Shown: positions 27,154 to 41,985, counted from the stretch's first letter. The stretch is DNA of 64,000 bases from Pseudoalteromonas arctica A 37-1-2 (GCF_000238395.3 NZ_CP011025.1:1-64000), one strand, 5' to 3'. The notes: generated by a model not told the origin, from the sequence alone. Numbers and translations are program-made.

Positions 27154-27657
27154 CTAATCTGCAAATTTAGCTTCTTTTTCAAGCTTTTTACGAATACGTT
27201 GGCGCTTTAATGGAGATAAGTAATCAATGAACAGCTTACCTTGAAGGTGATCTAGTTCGTGTTGAATACAAATAGCCAGTAATTCATCTGCATCTAGTAC
27301 AAACTCTTCACCGTTTTCGTTAAGTGCAGCGACTGTTACTGTTTCAGCGCGGTCTACTTTTGCATACGAGTTAGGTACTGATAAACAGCCTTCTTCGCTA
27401 ACGGTAGAGCCGTCTTTTTTAATGATTTGTGGATTAATTAATACCAGTGGCTCGTCGCGCTCTTCTGATACATCAATAACAACGATTCGTTGATGAATAT
27501 CTACTTGCGTGGCCGCAAGTCCAATGCCATTTTCATCGTACATTGTCTCTAGCATGTCTTTTACAATTTGGCGTACTGTGTCGTCAACTTGTGCAACATC
27601 TTTTGCTATAGTACGTAAACGTTCATCTGGAAATCTTAAAACTTCTAACCTAGCCAT
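27154..27657 (-). CDS. def: Peptide deformylase
   Basis: Def removes the formyl group from nascent peptides with a metal-dependent active site. The 167-residue product (E. coli 169) has all three motifs: [17 protein letters not shown] and the metal-binding [10 protein letters not shown] start at the ATG at 27657 ([14 protein letters not shown]) behind an AAGG site; a GTG five codons upstream is less likely. It is first in the def-fmt-rsmB operon and divergent from the LysM gene. Confidence 0.97.
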   Translation of the reverse strand: MARLEVLRFPDERLRTIAKDVAQVDDTVRQIVKDMLETMYDENGIGLAATQVDIHQRIVVIDVSEERDEPLVLINPQIIKKDGSTVSEEGCLSVPNSYAKVDRAETVTVAALNENGEEFVLDADELLAICIQHELDHLQGKLFIDYLSPLKRQRIRKKLEKEAKFAD

Positions 27658-27775
27658 AGTTACCTTTTTCACTTGTGCTTAATTTAGGGTATTGTATGCT
27701 CTTATTTTAGCCATTCGCGTTCACCTTTAACAGGTTTTGGGCAATAATAATGAAAAAACAATACAAGGAAGCTCA

Positions 27776-28894
27776 ATGAAATCTCCATTACTTGCAATCA
27801 TGCTTACGTTAAGTGCTGCGTTCCCCGCAATTGCTGACGTGCTTAAAATAAAAAAAGATGCACCAAAACAGTATGTTGTAAAAAAAGGCGATACACTTTG
27901 GGATATTTCTGGCATCTATTTAGATGAGCCTTGGCTATGGCCTGAACTTTGGCAAATGAATCCACAAATTGACAACCCGCACCTAATTTACCCCGGTGAT
28001 GCATTAGCGCTGATATACGATGCAGATGGAAACCCACGTTTAGTGATTAATAAAGGATATAGAAAGCTATCTCCTCAGGGTCGTATTACACCAAAAGGGC
28101 GTAATGCTATTACTACTTTGCCGCTTGAAATGATCAAACCGTATATCAGTTACGAGCAAGCAATGAATAGTGACGATATTAAAGGCAAACCTTATATTTT
28201 AGGTGCTAACGAAAATACTAAAACACAAACGTTAGGCCATATTTTATATGTTAAAGGCGACTTACAAGTACATAAGGCATATGCCATTTACCATAAAGGT
28301 GATCCTTACACTGATTTAACCGGTGAAGTGTTAGCAACGCGTGCATCTTACGTGGGTATCGCACGTGCGTTTAGAGCGGGTGATGAACACAATGGTGTGC
28401 CTTCGTCATTACGTGTTGAGTCTGTTAAACGAGAAATTCAGCAAGGCGATTTTTTAATGCCGGCAATGGAAGGTCAAATGCTTCCTGCGTACTTTAATAT
28501 TCACCGTCCTTCTGAGCCCGTAACAGGGAATATTATTGCTTCCCCACGACAAGTTAGAGAATTCAGCACAATGGATGTTGTAGTGCTAAACTTAGGCAGT
28601 GAACAAAACATAGAAGCGGGTCATGTATTAGATCTAGAACGTCAATCACCAACGGTTATTGATGGTCCTCGTGGCCCTCGTTACCCAGAAGATTCTAGTA
28701 AATACGAGAAGCTTTTATCTGATGTGAGCCAATTATTTGGTGATGAGTCTGACGAAGAGAGCACAACGTGGACTATGCCTAAAGAAAAAGTTGGCGAGCT
28801 AATTGTCTTTAAAGTGTATGACAAAATAAGTTATGCATTAATAACTAAAAACCAGCACCCAATTCGCATTGGAGATATTGCAGTTATTCATTAA
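27776..28894 (+). CDS. LysM-domain exported protein upstream of dprA
   Basis: A 372-residue protein with a signal peptide (MKSPLLAIMLTLSAAFPAIAD) and a peptidoglycan-binding LysM domain at about residues 32-78 (YVVKKGDTLWDIS ... NPHLIYPGDAL). The long C-terminal part has no domain I can name. It is the conserved LysM protein found between def and dprA in many gammaproteobacteria, probably a periplasmic cell-wall protein. The ATG at 27776 behind AAGGA is preferred over longer frames. Confidence 0.9.
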   Translation: MKSPLLAIMLTLSAAFPAIADVLKIKKDAPKQYVVKKGDTLWDISGIYLDEPWLWPELWQMNPQIDNPHLIYPGDALALIYDADGNPRLVINKGYRKLSPQGRITPKGRNAITTLPLEMIKPYISYEQAMNSDDIKGKPYILGANENTKTQTLGHILYVKGDLQVHKAYAIYHKGDPYTDLTGEVLATRASYVGIARAFRAGDEHNGVPSSLRVESVKREIQQGDFLMPAMEGQMLPAYFNIHRPSEPVTGNIIASPRQVREFSTMDVVVLNLGSEQNIEAGHVLDLERQSPTVIDGPRGPRYPEDSSKYEKLLSDVSQLFGDESDEESTTWTMPKEKVGELIVFKVYDKISYALITKNQHPIRIGDIAVIH

Positions 28895-28925
28895 GAAGTA
28901 GCGAGTCGGTGCTCTAGGAGAGAGC

Positions 28926-30017
28926 ATGGATCAGTCATCTGGCAAGCTAGCCCACTGGCTTGCCTTTTATATGTGTAAAGGGTTGGGTATCAAAACCCTT
29001 TTAGCACTATCTACAAATTATTCCCTTGGGTCGTTATTCGACTTACCTCATGACAAGCTTTTACAGCTTGGATTAACCGCTAATCAGGCGAGTAATTTAC
29101 TCAATACCAATTGGCAACAAGTCAGTCATTATGAGCAATTAATTGCGCAGCAGGGCATTACCGTTGTCTGTATTTTTGATGCGCTTTATCCAGAAGATCT
29201 CCGACAGATTGCCAGTGCACCTTTATTACTATTTTGTAGGGGAGATGTCTCGTTATTATCTACTCCACAAATTGCAATTGTAGGGAGTCGTAATGCCACA
29301 CCTACTGGGCTTGAAATAGCATCAGAATTTGCATACGAGTTAACTTTAGCGGGTATTACAGTTACCTCAGGTATGGCACGGGGAATAGATGGAGCAGCAC
29401 ATAAGGGCTCTCTTGCTGGTACGGGTAAAACCATAGCGGTGCTTGGTACTGGGGTTGATATTTACTATCCTAAACGCCATAAACTATTAACAGACCAAGT
29501 TTTAGAAAGCGGCCTGTTGGTGAGTGAGTTTTTACCAGGGGCAGCTGCTCATGCGCATAACTTTCCGCGCCGAAATCGTATTATTTCTGGGTTATCGTTG
29601 GGAGTGCTTATTGTTGAGGCTGAAATTAAAAGCGGTTCGTTAATTACAGTACGTTATGCGCTTGAACAAAATAAAGAAGTATTTGCAGTACCGGGTTCTA
29701 TTAAAAACCCGTTAGCGCAGGCAAGTCACTTTTTAATAAAGCAAGGTGCTAAGCTGGTAGAAAACGTGGCTGACATTCTTGATGAGGTGAGTTTTACTTA
29801 CGACAATAATGTATGTAACAAAGAGCAGCCTATTCAGGCAAATTCTCAATGCGAGGTTTTAAATAGTATTGGCTTTGAAGTAACCAGCGTAGACGACATT
29901 GTACGTCGTGCGCAGTGGCCAATAGACAAAGTGCTCGCTAGGTTGCTCGATTTAGAATTAGACGATCAGATTGAGCGAGTGTTAGATGGTTATATTAAGT
30001 TGAGCGCAGGAAGGTAA
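28926..30017 (+). CDS. dprA: DNA processing protein DprA/Smf
   Basis: DprA protects incoming single-stranded DNA and loads RecA during natural transformation. The 363-residue product has the Rossmann-like core with IAIVGSRNATPTG, SGMARGIDGAAHKGSL, VLGTGVDIYYPKRH and FPRRNRIISGLS, plus a C-terminal winged-helix (DprA-WH) domain. It is followed immediately by smg, the E. coli arrangement. Confidence 0.97.
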   Translation: MDQSSGKLAHWLAFYMCKGLGIKTLLALSTNYSLGSLFDLPHDKLLQLGLTANQASNLLNTNWQQVSHYEQLIAQQGITVVCIFDALYPEDLRQIASAPLLLFCRGDVSLLSTPQIAIVGSRNATPTGLEIASEFAYELTLAGITVTSGMARGIDGAAHKGSLAGTGKTIAVLGTGVDIYYPKRHKLLTDQVLESGLLVSEFLPGAAAHAHNFPRRNRIISGLSLGVLIVEAEIKSGSLITVRYALEQNKEVFAVPGSIKNPLAQASHFLIKQGAKLVENVADILDEVSFTYDNNVCNKEQPIQANSQCEVLNSIGFEVTSVDDIVRRAQWPIDKVLARLLDLELDDQIERVLDGYIKLSAGR

Positions 30018-30018
30018 T

Positions 30019-30492
30019 ATGTTTGATATTCTTTTATATCTTTTTGAAAATTACATTCATAGCGAAGCGGATATATTTGCAGAGCAAAATGAATTAACCG
30101 ATGAGCTACTGCGCGCGGGCTTTAATAAGCCTGAGATATTTAAAGCTCTCGATTGGTTAGAGCAACTCGCCGATTTACAACACAGTGACGAGTCTCCTTA
30201 TCTTATTACTAACCCTAAAGATGCTGTGCGTATATTTACCGATAGTGAATGCCAAAGGCTCAGTGCTGAGTGTCGTGGCTTTTTAATGTTTATTGAGCAA
30301 ATAGGCGTAATTAACAATGTAACTCGTGAGATGGTAATGGACTGTTTAGCCTCACTAGATAAACCAACCATAAGCCTAGAAGATTTAAAATGGATTGTAC
30401 TTATGATTTTGTTTAATGTTCCTGGCTCTGAAGAGGCATATGAGCAAATGGAAGATTTGATTTTTGATGAACCCAGCGAACTTCTTCATTAG
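30019..30492 (+). CDS. smg: Smg family protein (DUF494)
   Basis: A 157-residue acidic protein matching the Smg/DUF494 family (E. coli 157), starting MFDILLYLFENYIH with the GF-rich LLRAGFNKPEIFKALDWLEQL and ending in a short acidic helix. Function is not established. Starts 1 base after dprA. Confidence 0.93.
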   Translation: MFDILLYLFENYIHSEADIFAEQNELTDELLRAGFNKPEIFKALDWLEQLADLQHSDESPYLITNPKDAVRIFTDSECQRLSAECRGFLMFIEQIGVINNVTREMVMDCLASLDKPTISLEDLKWIVLMILFNVPGSEEAYEQMEDLIFDEPSELLH

Positions 30493-30606
30493 AGATAATT
30501 ATCTTAATTGTACTCAAATTACTTAAACGGATAAGCACGGCATTGCTTGTATCTTTAAGTGGTTTGGGTATATTAGGCGAAAATTCACCAACCTATTAGG
30601 ATCACC

Positions 30607-31182
30607 ATGAGTAAAATCGACCATTCGCTTTTCTCGGCGAACAAGCACGCCCTCGAAAAAGAATACGAGATATGCCCACAGTGTGGTTCAGAGTTAGTGA
30701 TCCGCAATAGTAAATCAGGCCCTTTTTTAGGATGCGCAAGTTATCCCAAATGCGATTTTATTAGGCCGTTGGCACATCACGATAGTAACGAAATTAAAGT
30801 TCTTGAAGATTCAGCATGCCCGCAGTGCAGCAAACCGCTGGTGGTTAAAAATGGGCGCTACGGTATGTTTATTGGGTGTACGGGATATCCAGAGTGCCAT
30901 TACATTGCTAACGAAAATGAAGAAAAACAAAGCGAAGACACTTTGCCAAGTTGCCCTAAATGCAAAAAAGGTCATTTAGTCGCGCGCAGTAATAAATTTG
31001 GTAAAGTATTTTATTCTTGTGATTGCTATCCAAGTTGTAAATACACACTTAATAATAAACCGGTTGAACACCCGTGTCCTGAATGTAACTGGCCTATCGT
31101 CATAGAGAGAAATATGGCAAACGGCACATTATTGCAATGCCCACAAAAAAGCTGCATGCATAAGCTCACCCCAACTGAATAA
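30607..31182 (+). CDS. Topoisomerase I-type zinc-finger protein (YrdD-like)
   Basis: A 191-residue protein made of four C4 zinc ribbons of the topoisomerase I C-terminal type: CPQCGSELVIRNSKSGPFLGC, CPQCSKPLVVKNGRYGMFIGC, CPKCKKGHLVAR ... YSCDCYPSC and CPECNWPIVIER. E. coli YrdD sits at the same spot between smg and tsaC. Single-stranded nucleic acid binding is likely; no catalytic domain is present. Confidence 0.9.
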   Translation: MSKIDHSLFSANKHALEKEYEICPQCGSELVIRNSKSGPFLGCASYPKCDFIRPLAHHDSNEIKVLEDSACPQCSKPLVVKNGRYGMFIGCTGYPECHYIANENEEKQSEDTLPSCPKCKKGHLVARSNKFGKVFYSCDCYPSCKYTLNNKPVEHPCPECNWPIVIERNMANGTLLQCPQKSCMHKLTPTE

Positions 31183-31207
31183 CGTTTAATTATATCTGGA
31201 GACTACT

Positions 31208-32723
<1,516 letters not shown>

Positions 32724-32738
32724 CAATTACACAGTAAT

Positions 32739-32756
32739 CAAAAAGGCGCTAATTAG
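32739..32756. terminator. Left half of an IS-split terminator
   Basis: The sequence AAAAAGGCG followed by CTAATTAG here continues at 34245 as CTAATTAG then CGCCTTTTT. Without the IS the two halves join into a perfect 26-base palindrome, an ideal bidirectional terminator for hemF and the convergent haemoglobin gene. Confidence 0.85.
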
Positions 32757-32775
32757 CTGTCTCTTGATCACAAGT
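32757..32775 (+). repeat. IS left terminal repeat (IE-like, contains GATC)
   Basis: CTGTCTCTTGATCACAAGT. The first 13 bases equal the Tn5 inside-end sequence CTGTCTCTTGATC as I recall it. Confidence 0.9.
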
Positions 32776-34141
32776 CTGACTCAAGAGATTTTGCTAAATC
32801 GTAGCCTTCCAGGATGGCTTGTAACTTAAGCCATCCTTGCCATAACACTTTCACAGATGCACGCCCTGTGCGCTTGGTATCTTTCCAGCCTCCTAACTTT
32901 GCCAGTTCCTGATACGCCCATGACATATTTGGAGCAGTTTCAGGCAATGGTGTTTTTATTCTCTTTAACCACAATAACTTCCATGCTTTGGGAGATAACA
33001 GTTGTTCACAACTTGGAGAATCAGGCTGCTCATTGGTGAACTTTAGTTGCAATATTCGCGTCGCAATAAAGCCATTAATCGTCACCAATCTTTCCATGTT
33101 ATCTTGGCTTTGAAGGCGTAAACTTTCGATATCCGTACCATCACTTTTCCAGACTTTATGGTATTCCTCTACAAGCCAACGGTGCTCATAGTAGGTGATG
33201 ATAGCTAAAGCGTCTTCTTTGCTGGTGACTGGTTCACTGGTTAATAGGTGCCAGCTTAAGCCGTTCTCAGCGTTTCCTCGCTCTGCACAGCCGACATAGT
33301 AAACTGGGAGGGAGTGTCCTTTCTTATTGTAAGGCGCTTTGAGTGTCACTGGCGCATAGGTGATATCCAGTGTTGCGCTTCGGGCTTTTCTTCCTCCTTT
33401 TTGTGCAATGTGGATGTGTTTGGTGCCTGCACTCATCAGCTCGCTTGCAAACGCATAGAGCTTATCCTCACCTTCTTCAATATGACGACTTTGCATCGAG
33501 CGTACGACGAATCGTTGCTGCTCGCTCAGTTTATACTGCAAGTATTCGTAGATGTCCGCTTCGCGGTCACACACCGATATCACGTTCGCCATTTGTCCTT
33601 GCAGCCGCTCTGCCATCGCTCGTGACGCTGACTCCCACTTGTAACTTTCTTTTTCTTCGTAAGAAGTCGTCGCGTGTTTTTCTCTTTTTCCAATCGTGTT
33701 GATATCACGACTCCAGCGAGACTGTTCAATTAATCCCACAACTTGCTTTGTGTCTGGCGCAAACAGTAATACGCTATGAGCTAACAAGCCTCGTTGTTTT
33801 GCTCCTCGTCCGACATGACCCAAATCATCTCGAATGGAGGAATGTTTATAAATTAGTGTGGTCGTGTCTTCTAATGCGAGTAATAAGTTATGACTTTTTG
33901 CTTGTTCAACCGTGGCTTTAAAGCCTGACTCTGCTATAGCCGTTGCGTCAATATTCTCGTTGCGAATAAAGCGGTAGGCACCTTCCATATCGGCGGGGGA
34001 TTGAGTGATGTTCACAAGTGGTTTTCCTGGTTCATTTGCAAGCGTTGATGCTAACTTTACCAGACGCGCTGTTCTTCTTGGATCACCTAAGTCCGATTTA
34101 CCGAATTGTTGTTTTGCCCAATGAGTATGTTCGTTAATCAT
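32768..34141 (-). CDS. IS4-family (IS50 group) transposase
   Basis: The 457-residue protein is a Tn5-like DDE transposase (Tn5 Tnp is 476 residues). Catalytic residues appear as Asp92 in LLALEDTTT, Asp192 in VISVCDREADIY, and Glu325 in the YREK motif YEHRWLVEEYHKVWK. That motif fits Y-x2-R-x3-E-x6-K exactly with Tyr318, Arg321, Glu325 and Lys332. The N-terminal WAKQQFGKSDLGDPRRTARL matches the end-binding domain. The frame is uninterrupted, so the enzyme is probably functional. Two GATC sites lie just upstream of its start (34167-34175). Confidence 0.96.
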   Translation of the reverse strand: MINEHTHWAKQQFGKSDLGDPRRTARLVKLASTLANEPGKPLVNITQSPADMEGAYRFIRNENIDATAIAESGFKATVEQAKSHNLLLALEDTTTLIYKHSSIRDDLGHVGRGAKQRGLLAHSVLLFAPDTKQVVGLIEQSRWSRDINTIGKREKHATTSYEEKESYKWESASRAMAERLQGQMANVISVCDREADIYEYLQYKLSEQQRFVVRSMQSRHIEEGEDKLYAFASELMSAGTKHIHIAQKGGRKARSATLDITYAPVTLKAPYNKKGHSLPVYYVGCAERGNAENGLSWHLLTSEPVTSKEDALAIITYYEHRWLVEEYHKVWKSDGTDIESLRLQSQDNMERLVTINGFIATRILQLKFTNEQPDSPSCEQLLSPKAWKLLWLKRIKTPLPETAPNMSWAYQELAKLGGWKDTKRTGRASVKVLWQGWLKLQAILEGYDLAKSLESDL

Positions 34142-34195
34142 AATGTGCCCTCAAACAAGATTTGAAGATCTGATCATGACATTGAGATTTAGTTC

Positions 34196-34229
34196 AAAAA
34201 AATCCCCGCTAATTTCTTAGCAGGGATTT
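34196..34229 (-). terminator. Insulating terminator between IS right end and transposase
   Basis: On the minus strand AAATCCC-x-GCTAA pairs with TTAGC-x-GGGATTT around a 4-base loop and is followed by seven T residues. It points towards the transposase gene, so it should stop transcripts that enter the element from outside. Confidence 0.8.
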
Positions 34230-34244
34230 GTGTATAAGAGACAG
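34226..34244 (-). repeat. IS right terminal repeat (OE-like)
   Basis: On the minus strand CTGTCTCTTATACACAAAT, differing from the engineered Tn5 mosaic end only in the last few bases. Confidence 0.92.
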
Positions 34245-34261
34245 CTAATTAGCGCCTTTTT
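34245..34261. terminator. Right half of the IS-split terminator
   Basis: CTAATTAG then CGCCTTTTT, the mirror of 32739-32756. Each half alone lacks its hairpin partner. Confidence 0.8.
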
Positions 34262-34282
34262 GCATTGTGGCTAAATACAAAT

Positions 34283-34732
34283 TTAATGCTGATTGATCAT
34301 GTGCGTTGCTAGTTGAGAGAATGATTGCTTTAAGCCTTCACGTAACAACGGATTGTCTATTTCTATATCCAGCGTTTTATTCATGCAGTACATCCATTGA
34401 TCGCGCAATGCTTTATCCACAGTAAAAGGCATATGCCTTTTACGCAGCATTGGCTGGCCATGTTTTTCAGTAAATAGGTTTGGCCCGCCTAACCAACCAG
34501 ATAAAAATTCAAAAAATACTTGGCGAATTCGATCTAATGGCAGAGGATGCATATCATATAACGGTTTAGCGTATTCATCTGACTCCATTATGTCGTAGAA
34601 TCGGTTGGAAATAGCACGCGCCCCTTTCTCTCCACCTATTATTTCATACGGTGTTTTTTCAGGAGTAGGAGCCTGTTGCTCAGGAGCTGGCTTAGATTTA
34701 GAAAAAAGTCGTTTAATCATATTACTTATCAT
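34283..34732 (-). CDS. Group II truncated haemoglobin
   Basis: A 149-residue 2/2 globin of the trHbO class, which binds O2 or NO and is linked to oxidative and nitrosative stress. The globin core follows a Pro-rich N-terminal extension (about 25 residues). The signature YEIIGGEKG, FYDIMESDEYAKPLYDMHP, SGWLGGPNLFTEKHG, the proximal histidine in MLRKRHMPF and the group-II tryptophan in RDQWMYCM are all present. Start is uncertain between the ATG at 34732 and the ATG at 34720, where the upstream sequence is slightly more RBS-like. It lies next to haem-synthesis gene hemF. Confidence 0.93.
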   Translation of the reverse strand: MISNMIKRLFSKSKPAPEQQAPTPEKTPYEIIGGEKGARAISNRFYDIMESDEYAKPLYDMHPLPLDRIRQVFFEFLSGWLGGPNLFTEKHGQPMLRKRHMPFTVDKALRDQWMYCMNKTLDIEIDNPLLREGLKQSFSQLATHMINQH

Positions 34733-34773
34733 CGTTAATAGGCAGTATATAGCTGCAAAGAGGTTGCTTTAAA

Positions 34774-35598
34774 ATGGACAAATATGCGGTTTTTGGAAAT
34801 CCAATTAAACATTCAAAATCCCCCGCGATACATAAACAATTTGCTGTATCACTGGGTGAGCAAATCGACTATCGCGCAATATTAGCACCTATCGATAACT
34901 TTGAAAAAACAGTATTGTCTTTTTTTGAGCAAGGTGGTGTGGGTGCTAACGTTACAATGCCATTTAAAGAGCAAGCCTATGCAATGGCCGATGAGCTTAC
35001 GCCATTAGCTAAAATTGTAGGGGCTGTTAATACATTAAAAAAACGAGATGATGGCACATTACTCGGTGATAACACCGATGGTGTAGGCTTTGTAAATGAT
35101 TTACTCGCTAATGAAGTAGCCATAACTAATAAACGCATTTTAATCATAGGTGCGGGCGGTGCTGCTCGAGGGGTTATTTTACCTTTGTTAGAGCATAACC
35201 CTCAGGAAATAATAATAGTTAATCGCACAGCACAAAAAGCCAAAGAACTCGCAGAGCTGTTTACTCAATATGGACCAGTATCTGGCTTTGGCTTTGATGA
35301 TTTACCAGTAAGCGATTACTCACTAATTATAAACTCTACATCTAGCAGTATGAATAATGAGCTTCCAGCTCTTGATGAAAAACACATAACTAACTGTGAA
35401 GTCGCTTATGACATGTTTTATTCACTGCAAAATACCATTTTTATGAATTGGGTTGCACAGCATAATATTAACGCTAAGCTTTTAGATGGCAGTGGCATGT
35501 TAGTTGGCCAAGCTGCTCAAGCATATTATGTATGGCGTAATAAAATGCCAAAAATACTTCCCGTAGTTGATGCGCTCAAACAAGGAACGCTTAAATGA
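34774..35598 (+). CDS. aroE: Shikimate dehydrogenase (NADP+)
   Basis: AroE reduces 3-dehydroshikimate to shikimate in aromatic amino-acid synthesis. The 274-residue product (E. coli 272) has the substrate-binding [14 protein letters not shown], catalytic Lys and Asp in [10 protein letters not shown] and GDNTDGVGF, and the NADP-binding GAGGAARGV followed by NRT. The 3' end overlaps the next gene by ATGA. Confidence 0.97.
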   Translation: MDKYAVFGNPIKHSKSPAIHKQFAVSLGEQIDYRAILAPIDNFEKTVLSFFEQGGVGANVTMPFKEQAYAMADELTPLAKIVGAVNTLKKRDDGTLLGDNTDGVGFVNDLLANEVAITNKRILIIGAGGAARGVILPLLEHNPQEIIIVNRTAQKAKELAELFTQYGPVSGFGFDDLPVSDYSLIINSTSSSMNNELPALDEKHITNCEVAYDMFYSLQNTIFMNWVAQHNINAKLLDGSGMLVGQAAQAYYVWRNKMPKILPVVDALKQGTLK

Positions 35599-35849
35599 AT
35601 CAGGCAATACAATTTATAGATAGGCTAGAGTTTAGAGAGCCCGATCATCAGTTAGTATTTTTTGCACAAGTTAGTGGCATGCTGGTGGAGTGTGTAATAG
35701 AAGTAAATACACTTAAATTAACAGACGAAAGCCATGCAACAGAGTATTTTGAAAAGTATCGTTTTGATTACGAAGAACGTGCCGAGGAGCTTATCGAAGA
35801 AGAGAGCTATAACTCGGCAGGCCAAATTGAAGTAAGCTTATTAACTTAA
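35595..35849 (+). CDS. DUF1488 protein (YrdB-like)
   Basis: An 84-residue acidic protein of the DUF1488 family, corresponding to E. coli YrdB in the same location between aroE and the gamma carbonic anhydrase gene. It begins [24 protein letters not shown]. The start overlaps the aroE stop (ATGA), indicating coupling. Function unknown. Confidence 0.88.
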   Translation: MNQAIQFIDRLEFREPDHQLVFFAQVSGMLVECVIEVNTLKLTDESHATEYFEKYRFDYEERAEELIEEESYNSAGQIEVSLLT

Positions 35850-36386
35850 ATTAGCTATTTCAGCTAAGTACTCATCTTTAAGTGATACGTAGTTATCGGC
35901 AGATATTTTTAAAAAGGCAAGTTCTTGCTCCGTTAGAGGGCGGGCTTGCTTAGCCGGACTCCCTACATATAAGTAACCAGACTCTAAGCGTTTGTTTGGT
36001 GGTACCAAAGAGCCGCCACCTATAATTACATCATCTTCAACAACCACGTTATCCATAATAATAGCGCCCATACCTACAAGTATACGGTTTCCTAATATAC
36101 ATCCGTGCAGCATTACCTTATGACCAACTGTTACATCGTCACCTATAATAAGTGGGTAACCATCAGGATTGCTTTTAGTTGCACGAGATAAATGCAATAC
36201 ACTGCCATCTTGTATATTGGAGCGTTTACCAATACGTATATAGTTAACATCACCACGTGCAGCTACTAACGGCCACACACTACTATTATCACCTAAAGTA
36301 ATGTTACCAACCAAAACCGATGACTCATCAATATAAACAGACGAATTAAATGAAGGAGTAACACCTTTATAAGAACGAATTGCCAT
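35841..36386 (-). CDS. Gamma carbonic anhydrase family protein (YrdA-like)
   Basis: A 181-residue left-handed beta-helix protein of the YrdA/CaiE/PaaY group. The hexapeptide repeats (DDVTVGHKVMLHGCILGNRILVGMGAII) and the three candidate zinc histidines (one in SVLHLSRA, two in GHKVMLHGC) are intact. Ferripyochelin-binding-protein-like annotations refer to the same family. Activity as a carbonic anhydrase is not guaranteed. It is convergent with the DUF1488 gene with a 9-base overlap and divergent from the rRNA operon. Confidence 0.92.
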   Translation of the reverse strand: MAIRSYKGVTPSFNSSVYIDESSVLVGNITLGDNSSVWPLVAARGDVNYIRIGKRSNIQDGSVLHLSRATKSNPDGYPLIIGDDVTVGHKVMLHGCILGNRILVGMGAIIMDNVVVEDDVIIGGGSLVPPNKRLESGYLYVGSPAKQARPLTEQELAFLKISADNYVSLKDEYLAEIANLS

Positions 36387-36550
36387 AGTTAGTACCTTTT
36401 AGATCATGATTATTAGTATTTGAGTGTATCAGCAAGGTTATTTTTGTACCATAAAAGGCGCCGTTTGGTTACAAAACTATCAGTTTCAGGGGGTTTAGTT
36501 CAGATACTGACCGAACAGCATCTTTTTTTACTTTTTCTTTAAAAAAGTAC

Positions 36551-36585
36551 TTGCGTAAAAATCTGTTCTCCCTATAATGCGACCC
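36551..36585 (+). promoter_or_regulatory. rRNA operon promoter P1
   Basis: TTGCGT at 36551-36556, 16 bases, then a perfect TATAAT at 36573-36578, followed by a GCGACC discriminator. The stretch CTCCCTATAATGCG is almost that of E. coli rrn P1, including the GC-rich discriminator that makes rRNA promoters ppGpp-sensitive. The A/T-rich run upstream (36531-36546) could be a UP element. Confidence 0.88.
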
Positions 36586-36688
36586 CACTGAGACGGGAAA
36601 CGCTGAAGCATAGCGAGGCACGAACTACTCAGAGAGTTAAATAAAACTTCGGTTTTAAATCTTCCAAAAGAAAATTTAAAATTAAGTG

Positions 36689-36716
36689 TTGACTCGAAAA
36701 ATAAAGGGTGTATTAT
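36689..36716 (+). promoter_or_regulatory. rRNA operon promoter P2
   Basis: TTGACT, a 16-base spacer and TATTAT, 138 bases downstream of P1: the standard tandem arrangement of rrn promoters. Confidence 0.8.
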
Positions 36717-36725
36717 TCGCATCCC

Positions 36726-36763
36726 TTGAGACGCTAAAGCGACTCAAAACGTTCTTTAACAAT
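36726..36763 (+). promoter_or_regulatory. rrn leader antitermination site (boxB hairpin and boxA)
   Basis: The hairpin TTGAG-A-CGCT-AA-AGCG-A-CTCAA (36726-36747) is followed by boxA GTTCTTTAACAAT at 36751-36763. This boxB-boxA order is that of E. coli rrn leaders, where NusB-NusE bind boxA to prevent Rho termination. Confidence 0.82.
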
Positions 36764-36975
36764 ATAAAGCAATCATCTGTGTGGGCACTCGTACAGATTG
36801 AGTTCTAACAGCCAACCTACTTAGGTAGCGAGGCAAACAAATTAGAGTCTCAATTGAAAACTGAGTGACCAACAGAATAGTTATTTCGGTAATTATTCGG
36901 CACAGTCAATTCAATATCGAAAGATATTAAAATAAATTCAGAATTCATTGAGCTGTCGAAAGACATAAAACTTTT

Positions 36976-38511
<1,536 letters not shown>

Positions 38512-38587
38512 TACGATTTAGAACTTATTTGTTCGTAGTGTCCACACAGATGATTGTTATTGTAAAGAGAACAACACTTATTGTTTT

Positions 38588-38664
<77 letters not shown>

Positions 38665-38714
38665 CTTCTTATCTAATTAAGAAGATGGTTAAAACAATAA
38701 GTACCAGCATATGT

Positions 38715-38790
38715 GGGGCTATAGCTCAGCTGGGAGAGCGCCTGCCTTGCACGCAGGAGGTCAGCAGTTCGATCCTGCTTAGCTCCACCA
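38715..38790 (+). tRNA. tRNA-Ala (TGC)
   Basis: A 76-base cloverleaf with encoded CCA; anticodon loop CTTGCAC gives TGC. Second spacer tRNA. Confidence 0.98.
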
Positions 38791-39094
38791 CTTACTTCTT
38801 AAAAATAAATATTCTTTATCAGGCCATTAACCGCCTGAGAATAGAGTGTGTTTAATTTTGAGAAGTTTTTACATCTCTTGCTCTTTAAAAATTTGGAAAA
38901 GCTGATAATAAAATTCTGATAGATACATTGTATTTATCAAGAGTTTTCAAAAGTAAAAAAAGAATGGTAGCAGTACCATTCAGTGCCATTTAGTTAACTC
39001 TTATGAGTTGATTGATTGGTATCTACTTTAGTATTCAATATTGACTTCTGGCGAAGTTAAACTGTCACAAAACAAAGACCCGTTTGGGTTGTAT
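38791..39094 (+). other. tRNA-Ala to 23S spacer with boxA
   Basis: About 300 bases of rRNA processing sequence. A second antitermination boxA, TGCTCTTTAAAAAT, lies at 38879-38892, as in E. coli rrn spacers. The rest should form the 23S processing stem with sequence after 41985. No gene is visible. Confidence 0.75.

Positions 39095-41985
<2,891 letters not shown>

Larger units (their letters stand above)
32757..34244 (-). mobile_element. Complete IS4-family, IS50/Tn5-like insertion sequence (1488 bp)
   Basis: The element is bounded by 19-bp imperfect terminal repeats: CTGTCTCTTGATCACAAGT at the left and, on the other strand, CTGTCTCTTATACACAAAT at the right. The ends match 15 of 19 positions and strongly resemble the inside and outside ends of Tn5/IS50. 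The left end contains a GATC Dam site, as in the IS50 inside end. An 8-bp direct repeat CTAATTAG flanks the element. Because the target is palindromic, a 10-bp repeat with ends one base shorter is an alternative. The single transposase gene is intact, so the element may be active. Confidence 0.95.

Noticed and set aside
28351..28372. CGCACGTGCG palindrome in the LysM gene as a parS or operator site
   Set aside because: It does not fit parS, lies in coding sequence and is short.
32839..33702. Plus-strand frames opposite the transposase
   Set aside because: They are antisense to the well-supported transposase and carry no family motif.
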